From Anaerolineaceae bacterium UBA700 (GTDB taxonomy: Bacteria; Chloroflexota; Anaerolineae; Anaerolineales; Anaerolineaceae), in the NCBI GenBank assembly GCA_002298885.1, contig DBMK01000048.1:1-33489 (forward strand): a DNA stretch of 33,489 bases, read 5' to 3'. The notes beneath the pieces were generated by a model. That model had not been told where the DNA came from and did not search any database. It saw only the letters and a list, made by a program, of their open reading frames with translations. Made by a program: the position numbers and the translations under genes. Below are positions 7,425 through 16,104 of the stretch, one piece after another (the stretch's first letter is position 1; each line of letters opens with the position of its first letter).

Positions 7425-9362
7425 CTAAATCGCCCCAGATGGGAAGGCTTTTGCGGCCTTCAGCTCGTTTTCACGCGCCTCGTTTTCCATCTCCACAATG
7501 ATTTTCGCCACAGTTTCAATGGCAATTCGCTGTTTTCGGTATAAATCCGCCTCGGACATTGCCAACCGCAGAGCAATCTCACGGACTTTCCGCCCCTCCA
7601 TAAATTTCATATCAAGGATATTATACAATATCCACTCGGAAGTGAACCTCCTTTCTCCCTCGGGTCTTACTTTTTCGATTGCATCCCGCAGGATGGCGCG
7701 CAAGGCATTGGCGTCGTTGCCATCGTGGTCGATCATGGCCGTTTGGACGACCCGTAGTTGCAGCAGGGGGTTGTCGGTCAACTTTGGCCCGCCCCAATAG
7801 TGGGTCAATGCATCCTTAACCCACTGCACGGTTTCGGATTCCGGCGCAGTGCCTGGAGTGAGGATGTTGGCAGGATTGTACCGGCTGGAAGCCCGCAACT
7901 GTTCGATCAAGTCCACCTGCGGCGACAGTTCGATCAACGATTGGACCACCTGCTGCTGGGTCTGGCGATCTCGCAAAGCCAGCGAAGCACGGCGGGTCAG
8001 GATTTGCAACGCATTCACCTGTTCTTCATCCAACTTTATTCCGTCCACCCCGCTGATGCCAATCAGCCCCATGAGTTCTTTATTGATGGTTTGTTCATTG
8101 TACAGGGGAATCAAATTATCGTCGCGCCACTTGATTATCTCGCCGGATCCGTTATGGTCGGCTAACAGGCCAAGGACTTCATTATCCGGTGTTTCCTTAT
8201 TACTGATATCCACCACGCCGGTCTTGACGATCAATTCCAATCCTTCCGGGCCGATGGCCAGGATGTAGGCTCCCGGTGCCTGCATGCGGTCGCACACCGC
8301 CGCCAGGATCATCTCGAGGAATTGGCTCAGATCGTTCTTGGTCAGCAGCCGTTCTTCGAGCGTGCGCAGCAGCTCGAGCTCGGTATGGTCGTTCCCGTCG
8401 AACAAGAAGCGCTCGCCCAACGGGGCAAACAAGGTGATTAAAAATTCCAGCACCACCACGCTGCCTGTCATGACGATTGGCACCAGGGCCGTGTAGCTGA
8501 AGCCAAACCCCTCGCCCAGGCGGCGCACAATCGTCATCAGGCCCAGGGTGATCGATGCAGTCAGGGGTCCGCGCATCAGCCACTTGAACAGGCGCTTTTT
8601 CACCACCCGGTCGGGCCACGGCACGCCGAAAAATGCGACGGCATACGCCATGATTACGATCAGGACCCCAACCAGCATGTTGGTCAGAAATGCCACCATC
8701 CAGAACAGAAGCGGGTGCAGCGCGGCATATCCCGATCCGAACAGCAGGAACGGAAACGATCCTAAAGCCGGGGAAATTGCCCCGGTGATCAGGTAGGCCA
8801 TGCGCCTGCGGCTGGTGCGGTTCGTGGTGCGCCGGTAGGCCCGGTAGAAATTGAACCAGGAAATGACCATGGTGACCAGGTAACACAGCATGAAGACAAA
8901 GGTCAACGTGGTTGGCTGCAAGTGTGGAGCGGGCCCGCCGTTTGTCTGCAGCGGTCCTACGAAGGAATCGAATGGTAGACTGAGCAGGAACAGGGCGCTG
9001 GCAAAGTAAGAGAACCGCACCGCCCAACGCCGCCTGCCCCGGCTCACCTTGCCGGTGGTCGCCAGGATAGCATCCGAAAAATGCAGGTAGGTCGCCGGCA
9101 GCAGGATGATCCCCACCCACTGGATCTTGAGCCAAAGCTCGATCTCCCAGTTCACGTCCACCGTGGCGCTGAACGAATCGGCGGTGAAGACGATGACTAC
9201 GCAAATCAGGATTAAAGCAAAAGACCGGGCCACCCGGTCCCGCAAATTGAAAGATAATGCGTATAACAGTAACGAAAAGGCAGTGATCGATATTCCTGCG
9301 GTCAGTATCTGATTGAATGTCCGCAGTAATACGAGCAAAACTGTCTGCCAGCTTTCAGTCAT
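7425..9362 (-). CDS. 7TM sensor with GAF-like domain and C-terminal helix-turn-helix, no kinase
   Basis: A 645-residue membrane protein. Residues 1-245 hold seven or eight hydrophobic helices resembling the 7TM N-terminal module of some histidine kinases (a WxxIQWVGIILLPATYLHF-type stretch at 78-95), and a further hydrophobic pair follows at about 265-312. Residues 330-470 look like a GAF domain. There is no HisKA His box and no HATPase N/G box. Residues 510-625 form a separate domain starting ALTHYWGGPKL and ending in a sigma-region-4-like HTH (KVREIALRLAMSEADLYRKQ, 592-611). Known elements suggest ligand sensing in the membrane; the inferred output is DNA or protein binding through the HTH. 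The ATG at 9362 is chosen over a TTG at 9371, though the Shine-Dalgarno (AAGAAAG) is weak. Confidence 0.8.
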   Translation of the reverse strand: MTESWQTVLLVLLRTFNQILTAGISITAFSLLLYALSFNLRDRVARSFALILICVVIVFTADSFSATVDVNWEIELWLKIQWVGIILLPATYLHFSDAILATTGKVSRGRRRWAVRFSYFASALFLLSLPFDSFVGPLQTNGGPAPHLQPTTLTFVFMLCYLVTMVISWFNFYRAYRRTTNRTSRRRMAYLITGAISPALGSFPFLLFGSGYAALHPLLFWMVAFLTNMLVGVLIVIMAYAVAFFGVPWPDRVVKKRLFKWLMRGPLTASITLGLMTIVRRLGEGFGFSYTALVPIVMTGSVVVLEFLITLFAPLGERFLFDGNDHTELELLRTLEERLLTKNDLSQFLEMILAAVCDRMQAPGAYILAIGPEGLELIVKTGVVDISNKETPDNEVLGLLADHNGSGEIIKWRDDNLIPLYNEQTINKELMGLIGISGVDGIKLDEEQVNALQILTRRASLALRDRQTQQQVVQSLIELSPQVDLIEQLRASSRYNPANILTPGTAPESETVQWVKDALTHYWGGPKLTDNPLLQLRVVQTAMIDHDGNDANALRAILRDAIEKVRPEGERRFTSEWILYNILDMKFMEGRKVREIALRLAMSEADLYRKQRIAIETVAKIIVEMENEARENELKAAKAFPSGAI

Positions 9363-9390
9363 AGCGACCAAACTTTCTTACACGATCATT

Positions 9391-9930
9391 TTAACGGAGA
9401 AACCTGGCAAAGAATAGCGCGATGTCTCGAGTTGCATAATATTGATCGTTATACCCGCAGAATTCGTATCCCATCTTCAGTGCAAGGTGAATTCCCGGGA
9501 AATTCTTGGATTGCATTTCAAGTACCATGCGCAGCAAATTGCGCTGCGATGCCCAATCCTGCGCCGCCAGCAGCAGCGCAGAGGCGATCCCCTTGCGGCG
9601 ATATTCCTCCTTGACCACCAGGTCGATCACTGAGGCGGTTTCGGAAACCGCAATTGCCTTGATTCCAATGTAACCTACCGGCTCGTTATCAATAGAAGCG
9701 ACCAGCAACCCGGAACGCTGCGATAATTCAGTTCCCAGGATGTCCGACGGCACCGGGTACTCCACTTTTGCCGGCCGCGGCAGGCGTACTTCGCGGAAAT
9801 TGATCGTCCACTGTCCCTTTTCAAATGAACGGTCCATTTGCCACACGTACGAGGTTTGGAAGGAATGTTCCAGCTCAAGTAGTTTGGGAATATCCAGCAC
9901 GACCGCGTGCCTGATTTCGATCTCTGGCAT
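9391..9930 (-). CDS. GNAT-family N-acetyltransferase
   Basis: A 179-residue acetyltransferase. The acetyl-CoA pyrophosphate-binding motif A is clear (VIDLVVKEEYRRKGIASALL, 101-120), preceded by the beta4 strand GYIGIKAIAV and followed by a motif-B-like LALKMGYEFCGYNDQYYA near 149-166. The N-terminal third (EHSFQTSYVWQMDRSF) is unusual and probably forms the substrate side. The target cannot be deduced from the sequence. The ATG has GGAG 6 nt upstream. It is tightly packed between the membrane protein gene upstream and the sensor gene downstream. Confidence 0.88.
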   Translation of the reverse strand: MPEIEIRHAVVLDIPKLLELEHSFQTSYVWQMDRSFEKGQWTINFREVRLPRPAKVEYPVPSDILGTELSQRSGLLVASIDNEPVGYIGIKAIAVSETASVIDLVVKEEYRRKGIASALLLAAQDWASQRNLLRMVLEMQSKNFPGIHLALKMGYEFCGYNDQYYATRDIALFFARFLR

Positions 9931-9944
9931 TCAATACTCCTGTT

Positions 9945-10637
9945 TCAAGGTGAAATGATCCGTACGTTAATAATACAGGCCGGAAGCGCTTGGTTCTTGT
10001 TATCCGCCACAACCAATCGCAGGCGGTAATCGCCGGGCACCAGTTGAGACGTATCCCACGGACCCAGGTCGGTATCCGTCACCTTTTTGTTTCCAGCCGC
10101 AATTGTAATCCAGTTATCCGATCCCACCGCGCTATATTCGTATTTATAAAATCCAAGGTTCGGGACCTGGATGGTGCCTTTGAGCGTCTCCGTTCCCTTG
10201 AGCTGGCCGCCGTTTTTGGGATAAGTCCATTCCAATATCCCCGGGTTGCAGCCATCCGTCCCGGTTACTGCCAGGGTGGGCAGGGATGCAGTCGTCGGCG
10301 TACCCACCGGCTCCACGCTGACCACGAACGTGGTTACCGGCGTAGCCAGCAGGTCGATCGTCGGAGTCGCAACGATATTTGTTCGGGGCATATCCGGCGC
10401 CACGAACGAGACGAGGATAAATTGGGAAAGACCCAGGAATAAAGCCAACAAAAACACCGTCATCGAAAAGCTAAAGCGGCGCTGGGCTATTTCGCGCTCG
10501 ATGCCAAAGATTGCCGATCTCCATTCGTGCCAGGCAACCAATACTTTGCGTAAATACCAGAGACAAACTACCCCTAAAAGAATATAGATCCATATCTCAT
10601 ACGTTTCCAAAAAACGCAAAAGATCTTCAATCGACAA
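9945..10637 (-). CDS. Membrane-anchored protein with C-terminal Ig-like module, function unknown
   Basis: 230 residues with two hydrophobic segments (about 14-34 and 60-80) separated by a basic/acidic stretch. A Thr/Pro/Val-rich linker follows (85-125), then a beta-rich domain from 129 to the end. That domain has the pattern ILEWTYPKNGGQLKG, FYKYEYSAVGSDNW and LGPWDTSQLVPGDYRLRLVV, familiar from Ig/Fn3-like repeats on large cell-wall and protease proteins of Chloroflexota. C130 and C221 bracket the domain and could form a disulfide outside the cell. The start is a TTG at 10637, supported by GGAGAG 6 nt upstream and the lack of a nearby ATG. It may present a binding domain at the cell surface. 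Confidence 0.75.
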   Translation of the reverse strand: MSIEDLLRFLETYEIWIYILLGVVCLWYLRKVLVAWHEWRSAIFGIEREIAQRRFSFSMTVFLLALFLGLSQFILVSFVAPDMPRTNIVATPTIDLLATPVTTFVVSVEPVGTPTTASLPTLAVTGTDGCNPGILEWTYPKNGGQLKGTETLKGTIQVPNLGFYKYEYSAVGSDNWITIAAGNKKVTDTDLGPWDTSQLVPGDYRLRLVVADNKNQALPACIINVRIISP

Positions 10638-10691
10638 CGACCGCTCTCCTTCCAGTCAAAGGCTGGAGGTTGTTTTTCCAGGCGGGGGGAG

Positions 10692-11528
10692 TTATAGCTG
10701 CCCGAGGACACCCAGGATGATCGACTTCAGTTTCGGAGATATGACCTTACCTGCCTGCAGCACTTCCTCGTGGGTGGTAATGGTCGAACCGTCCAGGTTT
10801 GCCTTGTTGCTGATCCCGGATAGCCCCAAAACTTTAATCCCTGAGTGTCGCGCTACGATAACTTCTGGCACCGTGGACATTCCAACTGCATCCGAGCCGA
10901 CGGCCCTCAAGAAACGCAGGTCTGCCGGCGATTCAAACGATGGCCCGGCCAGGCAGGCGTATACGCCCTCGCGCAGCGGAGTGCCGGATTTTTCTGCGGC
11001 CTGGCGCGCCAGGCTCATCAAGTGCCTGTCGTACGCCTGGCTCATATCCGGAAAGCGCTCGCCAAATTCGCTCAGATTCGGCCCTCTTAAAGGATTTTCC
11101 CCCGCCATCCCAATAATGTTAATATGGTCGGTAATCAGCATCACGTCGCCGGGCAGAAAAACAGGGTTAATCGCCCCCGCCGCATTGGTTACGACGAGGT
11201 TCTCCACGCCCAGGCGTTTCATCACCCGGATAGGGAGTGTGATCTGGCCCATGCTGTAGCCTTCGTAAAAATGAACCCTGCCTTGCAGCAAAATCACCGC
11301 CTGCGTCCCAATCTTGCCGATGACCAGCTTGCCCTGGTGACCCATCACGGTCGACACCGGCCAATTGGGGATTTCCGAGACCGGCAGGACGGCGGCTTGT
11401 TCCACCATTTCCGCCAGTTCACCCAGCCCGGAACCGAGGATGATGCCTGTTTTTGGGAGGATGGAAATTTGCTTGCGGACAGCTTCAGCCGTCTGGTCGA
11501 TCTGCTGCAGGGTAACAAAAGTTTCCAT
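10692..11528 (-). CDS. punA: Purine-nucleoside phosphorylase (trimeric class)
   Basis: Cytosolic enzyme for phosphorolysis of (deoxy)inosine and guanosine in purine salvage. In 278 residues: the phosphate-binding GSGLGELAE at 32-40, GRVHFYEGY at 83-91 carrying the catalytic-region His, TNAAGAINP at 114-122, the base/ribose pocket AGPSFESPAD at 194-203 (AGPxxETPAE in most relatives), GMSTVPEVI at 216-224 and the purine-contacting ISNKA at 239-243. Length fits the approx. 270-290-residue trimeric family. It follows ltaE by 42 bp, with an extended -10 in the gap, and a second nucleoside phosphorylase lies at 23386-24690. Confidence 0.95.
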   Translation of the reverse strand: METFVTLQQIDQTAEAVRKQISILPKTGIILGSGLGELAEMVEQAAVLPVSEIPNWPVSTVMGHQGKLVIGKIGTQAVILLQGRVHFYEGYSMGQITLPIRVMKRLGVENLVVTNAAGAINPVFLPGDVMLITDHINIIGMAGENPLRGPNLSEFGERFPDMSQAYDRHLMSLARQAAEKSGTPLREGVYACLAGPSFESPADLRFLRAVGSDAVGMSTVPEVIVARHSGIKVLGLSGISNKANLDGSTITTHEEVLQAGKVISPKLKSIILGVLGQL

Positions 11529-11564
11529 AAAAATCCCTATCCCGAATTTACTTTAATCTTAAAT

Positions 11565-11570
11565 ATTATA
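11565..11570 (-). promoter_or_regulatory. Extended -10 element ahead of punA
   Basis: Minus-strand TGATATAAT (TATAAT with TG one base upstream) lies directly before the end of ltaE, giving a start of transcription near 11558 and a leader of about 30 nt to punA. No convincing -35 is seen, which is acceptable for an extended -10 promoter. Confidence 0.45.
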
Positions 11571-12605
11571 TCAAATTATTCTTTTGAAACCCTCGATTGT
11601 GCGGCTGATTCCTTCATCGTCGATCCAATAATGGGTCACCATACGGAAACGGCGTCCTCCAATCGGGCTGATCTTCACCCCCAGTTCGGCCAGCTTCCCG
11701 GCAACCTGAGCCGCCGACAGCTTCACACCATCTTCCAGCGCCACGAAAACCATATTCGAGGCGGGAACTTTCGTCTCTACCACCACTCCCGGCACCTTAT
11801 CCAGGCCAGTCGCCAGGTCCCGCGCCCGTTTGTGGTCTTCCGCCAGGCGCTCGACCATTTCATCCAGGGCCACCAGGCCAGCCGCCGCCAGGATACCCGC
11901 CTGGCGCATGCCTCCGCCAAGCTGCTTGCGGATGCGCCGCGCCTTGCGGATGAATTCAGCCGACCCGCACAACACCGAGCCTACCGGCGCGCACAGCGCC
12001 TTGCTGAGGCAGAACGTGACCGAATCGGCCGGCGCCACCAGCGTTCTTGCGGGAATGCCCAGCGCCGCCGAGGCATTGAAGATGCGCGCTCCGTCGATGT
12101 GTAGTTTCAGTCCGTGCGTTATCGCTGCCTCCCCTACCCGCTCGATGTATTCCGCTGGCAAAACGGTGCCGCCGCACCGATTATGCGTGTTTTCCAGCAC
12201 CACCAGGCGCGAGATGGGTTGGTGAACGTCGTCCGGGCGGATGGCGTTCTTGATCGCTTCGATTTCCAGCCGGCCATCCGGCAGGTTTGGCAAAGTGTGT
12301 GGCATAACCCCGCCCAGCGCCGCTACTCCGCCAGCTTCAAAGAGAAAGGTGTGGCTCAAATCTCCGATGATTACTTCATCTCCCCGCCCGCAGTGCGCAA
12401 GGATTGCCGCCAGGTTGCCCATCGTGCCCGATGGGACGAATAGACCGGCTTCTTTGCCCATGCGCTCCGCTGCCACCTGCTGCAATCGGTTAACGGTGGG
12501 GTCCTCCCCCATTACGTCATCCCCAACTTCGGCTTTCGCCATGGCATCCCGCATGGATTGCGTGGGAATCGTTACAGTGTCCGAACGAAGATCGACGATT
12601 TTCAT
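11571..12605 (-). CDS. ltaE: Low-specificity threonine aldolase (PLP-dependent)
   Basis: Cleaves L-(allo-)threonine to glycine and acetaldehyde. In 344 residues of fold-type I PLP enzyme: the N-terminal DLRSDTVT at 5-12, the conserved EDPTVNRLQ at 34-42, VPSGTMGN at 57-64, ring-stacking H85, HIDGARIFN at 169-177 with the PLP-binding Asp, and [11 protein letters not shown] at 200-210 with the Schiff-base lysine K202. Length and motif order match the family. The start overlaps the rluD stop by 4 bp, so it is translated together with the pseudouridine synthase. Confidence 0.95.
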   Translation of the reverse strand: MKIVDLRSDTVTIPTQSMRDAMAKAEVGDDVMGEDPTVNRLQQVAAERMGKEAGLFVPSGTMGNLAAILAHCGRGDEVIIGDLSHTFLFEAGGVAALGGVMPHTLPNLPDGRLEIEAIKNAIRPDDVHQPISRLVVLENTHNRCGGTVLPAEYIERVGEAAITHGLKLHIDGARIFNASAALGIPARTLVAPADSVTFCLSKALCAPVGSVLCGSAEFIRKARRIRKQLGGGMRQAGILAAAGLVALDEMVERLAEDHKRARDLATGLDKVPGVVVETKVPASNMVFVALEDGVKLSAAQVAGKLAELGVKISPIGGRRFRMVTHYWIDDEGISRTIEGFKRII

Positions 12606-13534
12606 GATTTCTTTTCCATTTGGAGTTTTTGCAGAACTTCCTGCAAATCGACCGGCAGCGGCGCCTCAAAAAGCCTGGGCTGGGTTTCTCCCTGAAGCGT
12701 TATGCTAAGCTGCGCGGCGTGCAAAAAGTGCCGGCTAACCGGCAGGGTTGCTTTCTTCCTGCCGTAGATCAGGTCGCCCACAATCGGGCAGCCCAGGAAG
12801 GCCAGGTGCAGCCGGATTTGATGCGTCCGGCCGGTTAGAGGATGGACTTCGAGTAGGCTATGCGCAGGAAAACTGGCTCGCGTATAGTATTCGGATACCG
12901 CATCGCGCCCTTTCTGAGTCGGCACCACCGCCATCTGCTTGCGGTGCGCCGGGTCTCTGCCGATCGCGGCCTCGATCCGCCCCTGAGGCGTGGGCGGGTG
13001 CCCATCCACCAGCGCCAGGTAAACCTTGCGCACCTTGCGCAGGCGGAACTGGTCCTGCAGCCAGCGGTGCGTCCGGTCATCCTTCGCCATCAGAATCAAT
13101 CCCGACGTGTCTTTGTCCAGCCGGTGAACCACTCCCGGCCGCTGCTCGCCGCCGATCCCTTCCATTTCAGGCGCGTGTGCCAGGGCGGCGTGCACCAATG
13201 TACCGGAGGCGTGCCCCGCCGCCGGGTGCACCACCATGCCCGCCGGTTTGTTGATCACCATCAGGTGCTCATCCTCGAAAACGACCTGCAGCGGAATATC
13301 CTCGGGGACCAGATCGCTGGGCGTCGCCGGCGGGATGCGGATTTCCACCTCGTCGCCGTCCTCCAGCATCTGACCGCCTTTATTCGCCGGTGTGCCGTTG
13401 ACTTTTACGAAGCCATCCTGGATCAGCCCCTGCAGTCGCGAACGTGAAAATCCCTCGATGCTGCTGACCAAAAACTTGTCCAGCCGCTGCAGGTCGGAAC
13501 CGTTGTATTTGAGCGTCTCTAGCCGTTCGCTCAC
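12602..13534 (-). CDS. rluD: RluA-family 23S rRNA pseudouridine synthase (RluD-like)
   Basis: Isomerises uridine to pseudouridine in large-subunit rRNA. An S4 RNA-binding domain (about residues 16-70) precedes the RluA catalytic domain with [12 protein letters not shown] at 137-148, where D140 is the catalytic aspartate, preceded by [12 protein letters not shown] at 93-104. [13 protein letters not shown] marks the conserved C-terminal motif. In 310 residues everything expected of RluD is present. The start is GTG at 13534, overlapping the lspA stop by 4 bp (GTGA), a coupling common for lspA-rluD pairs. Exact target uridines are not readable from the sequence. Confidence 0.94.
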   Translation of the reverse strand: MSERLETLKYNGSDLQRLDKFLVSSIEGFSRSRLQGLIQDGFVKVNGTPANKGGQMLEDGDEVEIRIPPATPSDLVPEDIPLQVVFEDEHLMVINKPAGMVVHPAAGHASGTLVHAALAHAPEMEGIGGEQRPGVVHRLDKDTSGLILMAKDDRTHRWLQDQFRLRKVRKVYLALVDGHPPTPQGRIEAAIGRDPAHRKQMAVVPTQKGRDAVSEYYTRASFPAHSLLEVHPLTGRTHQIRLHLAFLGCPIVGDLIYGRKKATLPVSRHFLHAAQLSITLQGETQPRLFEAPLPVDLQEVLQKLQMEKKS

Positions 13535-14109
13535 TCGCCGGCCTCGTGTTTGCCTTCAACGGAAGGGTCCTGCGAATCGGCTGCTTTGGCCTCTTCTGCG
13601 GCCTTTTTACGCCGCTCCTGCAGCCAGACCCCCAGCAACAGTACGCCCACCCCTACCGTAATGCTGGAATCCGCCACGTTGAAAATGGCAAAGTTGCCGA
13701 CCGAGATGAAATCGGTTACGTTTCCGCCGTTGAACAGCCGGTCGATCAGGTTGCCTAACGCGCCCCCCAACTGGAGTCCCATCGCAATCCGTAGGGTCCA
13801 ATCGTCGGCTGCTACCCGCGGGTAATAATAAATAATGGCAATTGAGATGATGATCGCCAGGACGGCGAAAATTCCCCCCGAGCCCTGAAACATCCCAAAA
13901 GCCACGCCTGTGTTTGTGATGTGCACGATGCGGGCGATGGGTGTCAGCCAATCCCAGGGAGACCAGAACCCTCCCTCGGGGATGTTCGTACGCACAATTT
14001 CCTTCGTAATTTGGTCAAGGGCGATGATGACTCCCGCCAGCAGAAACAAGAACGGATAACCTTTTAAGAAACGTTTCAAAACTTCCTCCGGGGAATTAAG
14101 TCCCTTCAT
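13531..14109 (-). CDS. lspA: Signal peptidase II (lipoprotein signal peptidase)
   Basis: Membrane aspartyl protease that removes signal peptides from diacylglyceryl-prelipoproteins. 192 residues with four hydrophobic segments (about 18-33, 77-97, 107-121, 148-164), the substrate-region NTGVAFG at 66-72, and the catalytic aspartates in GNLIDRL (D123) and FNVADSSI (D147). The C-terminus has a charged tail (RRKKAAEEAKAADSQ) longer than usual. The frame stays open far upstream (to 14505), but that part is the antisense-free reading of the methyltransferase region with no family similarity; the ATG at 14109 has AAGGGT before it and lies 7 bp after the previous stop. Confidence 0.95.
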   Translation of the reverse strand: MKGLNSPEEVLKRFLKGYPFLFLLAGVIIALDQITKEIVRTNIPEGGFWSPWDWLTPIARIVHITNTGVAFGMFQGSGGIFAVLAIIISIAIIYYYPRVAADDWTLRIAMGLQLGGALGNLIDRLFNGGNVTDFISVGNFAIFNVADSSITVGVGVLLLGVWLQERRKKAAEEAKAADSQDPSVEGKHEAGE

Positions 14110-14116
14110 TTTACCC

Positions 14117-15034
14117 TTATTCGGAGACTCTCGCCAGAAAGTCCATCTGGTGGGCAATGTACACCAGCTCCCCCCGCTCGATCTGGGTGTGGCGGGCTGC
14201 CGTCCAACGCTCCAGTGCATCTGGCGCGAGTTCAGGGTGATTGCCAAGTGATTCCTCGAAGAAATGGATGATATGGTGCAAGAAGTAGGCTTCATCCCCG
14301 CCATAGCTGCCGTCGTTTGCGAACACGACCCAATCCGAGCTGCCGGCCGACAAGAGGTCGAAGCCTTGCTCCGCCAGGTGACGAAACAGGTGCCGTCCCG
14401 CCTGGCTGTCGCCCGAACGCTCGCCGGAGAGGACGCGTTCGTCCATACTGCGGTGGTAGAGTTCCAGAATCTTGCTATCCAGCGCCGGTTCGATAACCGG
14501 TTCAAAAATGGTCACCCCATCGAAATTGATCGGAAAGTAGGCCAGACCTGACGGGCCAGCCAGGGGTTTTAGCGTCTGCAGCAGCCTGGGCACGTCGAAC
14601 AGGTCCAGGAATGCACTGGCGACGAGCACATCCCAGGATCTTTCCCCCTTTCTGCGCTGCGCAAATTCGGTAACATCGGCAACATTGAGCTCGATCTTCA
14701 CGGCTGCTGATCCCCTTGCCAATTCCATTCCGTCCACTTGAAGCCTGACCTCCCAGCCGTTTTGGCCCGCCCACCACGCCAACCGCTGCCTGGCCGCATC
14801 GATATTTTCGGCCAATTCATCGACAGCCGTATACGTCCCGTTCCACACAAGTCCGGCATCCAGCAGCCGCTGGATCATGGTACCAATCCCTGCGCCTGTT
14901 TCCAGGATCCGCACCGGCTTGCTGGCTTGAATTTCAGCCAGTTCGGCCCGAAATGCGTTCCAAACGCCCAGGTTGAGCGCCCGGTCGTCGACCGTTTTTT
15001 TGGCTGCCAGGTAACGCTGAAATGAATAATCCAT
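14117..15034 (-). CDS. Class I SAM-dependent methyltransferase
   Basis: A 305-residue predicted methyltransferase. The SAM-binding motif I is VRILETGAGIGT (41-52), followed by an acidic residue after the second strand (YTAVDELAENI near 68-78) and a motif-IV-like WDVLVASAFLDLF. The C-terminal 100 residues (DEAYFLHHIIHFFEES, HTQIERGELVYIAHQMDFL) are not from a family I can name. It starts at TGATG, sharing one base with the stop of the glycosyltransferase gene, so PTPS-like, glycosyltransferase and methyltransferase proteins are made from one coupled message. That context points to methylation of a glycosylated small molecule, which is inference. Confidence 0.85.
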   Translation of the reverse strand: MDYSFQRYLAAKKTVDDRALNLGVWNAFRAELAEIQASKPVRILETGAGIGTMIQRLLDAGLVWNGTYTAVDELAENIDAARQRLAWWAGQNGWEVRLQVDGMELARGSAAVKIELNVADVTEFAQRRKGERSWDVLVASAFLDLFDVPRLLQTLKPLAGPSGLAYFPINFDGVTIFEPVIEPALDSKILELYHRSMDERVLSGERSGDSQAGRHLFRHLAEQGFDLLSAGSSDWVVFANDGSYGGDEAYFLHHIIHFFEESLGNHPELAPDALERWTAARHTQIERGELVYIAHQMDFLARVSE

Positions 15035-16104
15035 CAGAGCCTCGTCAGGAACTCGCGGATCTTGCCGGCCGTTTGTTCCCAGGTTGGGAAGTCTGCAAAC
15101 CGTCGGCGGGCTGCAAGGCTGTGATCGGCCAGCATCTGCGGAGATTCGAGGTACTGCCGGATTGCCCGGGCCATACCTGCCGTATCCCCCGCATCGACCA
15201 GAAATCCATTGACGCCGTCCTCGATGATCTCCCTGGCTCCGCCGGCTGTCGAAGCGATTGCCGGCAGGCCGAAGCCCATTCCTTCCAGGTAGACGATTCC
15301 AAAACCTTCATAGGAAGACGGCATAACGCATACCTGGCTGTCACGCCAGGTTTCGGCTAATCCCTCCTCGGACAGGCGGCCTACGAAATGGACTCTCTCT
15401 CCTAGGCCGGCTTCTTCCACCTGGCGCCGGACACGGGCTGCATACGCCCTGTCGACCTGGGCATCTCCGGCCACTGTTAACGTCCAGGCATACTCTTTCA
15501 ACTCGCAAAGCGCTGCAATCAGCCAGTGCAATCCCTTGCGCGGGATCAGGTTTCCGACAAACAACAATTTCAACGGGCCCGACTGCGCTGAGCGCTGCAT
15601 AATTTCTGCTTCTGCCTGGCCGCCAAACCGGTCGCCGGCCGGGTAGGCGACCACGCCTTTTAGCGTTGTTCCCAGCATACGCTCGACCGCCTGCCGTGTC
15701 GTTTGGCTGTTCCAGATGAACGCGTCAATCGTGTTCAGATAGCTCCGTTCTACTCGCCGGTACAGTTCCAGCAGTAGCCGCGGGTGCTCCTCGCTGCTGC
15801 GCAAATGGTGGACGATGGACACGATAGGGTATTCGACGTGCCTCTTCATAGTCCGGTTGATCCTGAACAAGGAGGGGTGGTTCAGCTCGTCTTCCAGCAA
15901 GACGTCCACGTCCAGCGATTCCAGCTCGTTTGCCCAACGCTGGTCGAAGCTCTGGCCGAGCCTGCGTGCGTAATTCTGCCAGGACATGCTCACGATCTGC
16001 ACCGTATCTCCCTCCCGGCGGAGGTGCTCCACCAGCATCCGGTCGTACAGGTACCCCCCGGACAGCGTCTCGAGGCTGCCGTAAATCACCAGGCCGAATT
16101 TCAA
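15034..16104 (-). CDS. Glycosyltransferase family 4
   Basis: A 356-residue GT-B glycosyltransferase. The N-terminal acceptor half has the glycine-rich loop TLSGGYLYD at 13-21. The C-terminal nucleotide-sugar half starts with LLFVGNLIPRKGLHWL (180-195) and contains the family E-x7-E motif, E266 and E274 in SSYEGFGIVYLEGMGFGLPA, then GGAREIIEDGVNGFLV. It has no hydrophobic anchor. The start is TTG at 16104, directly after the TGA of the PTPS-like gene, with GGAG 6 nt upstream. The neighbours (PTPS-like, methyltransferase) suggest the acceptor is a small heterocycle or its derivative, not a wall polymer; this is not proven. Confidence 0.88.
   Translation of the reverse strand: MKFGLVIYGSLETLSGGYLYDRMLVEHLRREGDTVQIVSMSWQNYARRLGQSFDQRWANELESLDVDVLLEDELNHPSLFRINRTMKRHVEYPIVSIVHHLRSSEEHPRLLLELYRRVERSYLNTIDAFIWNSQTTRQAVERMLGTTLKGVVAYPAGDRFGGQAEAEIMQRSAQSGPLKLLFVGNLIPRKGLHWLIAALCELKEYAWTLTVAGDAQVDRAYAARVRRQVEEAGLGERVHFVGRLSEEGLAETWRDSQVCVMPSSYEGFGIVYLEGMGFGLPAIASTAGGAREIIEDGVNGFLVDAGDTAGMARAIRQYLESPQMLADHSLAARRRFADFPTWEQTAGKIREFLTRL

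Noticed and set aside
11124..12104. Long plus-strand open frame (326 codons) over punA and ltaE
   Set aside because: It crosses two clear minus-strand enzymes in the opposite direction, is rich in His/Arg/Gln with no family pattern, and has no ribosome binding site. It is a GC-driven antisense frame.
14110..14505. N-terminal extension of lspA by 132 codons
   Set aside because: The extension lies wholly inside the methyltransferase gene in another frame, has Ser/Thr/Arg-rich composition, and the ATG at 14109 has a Shine-Dalgarno and gives the normal LspA start.
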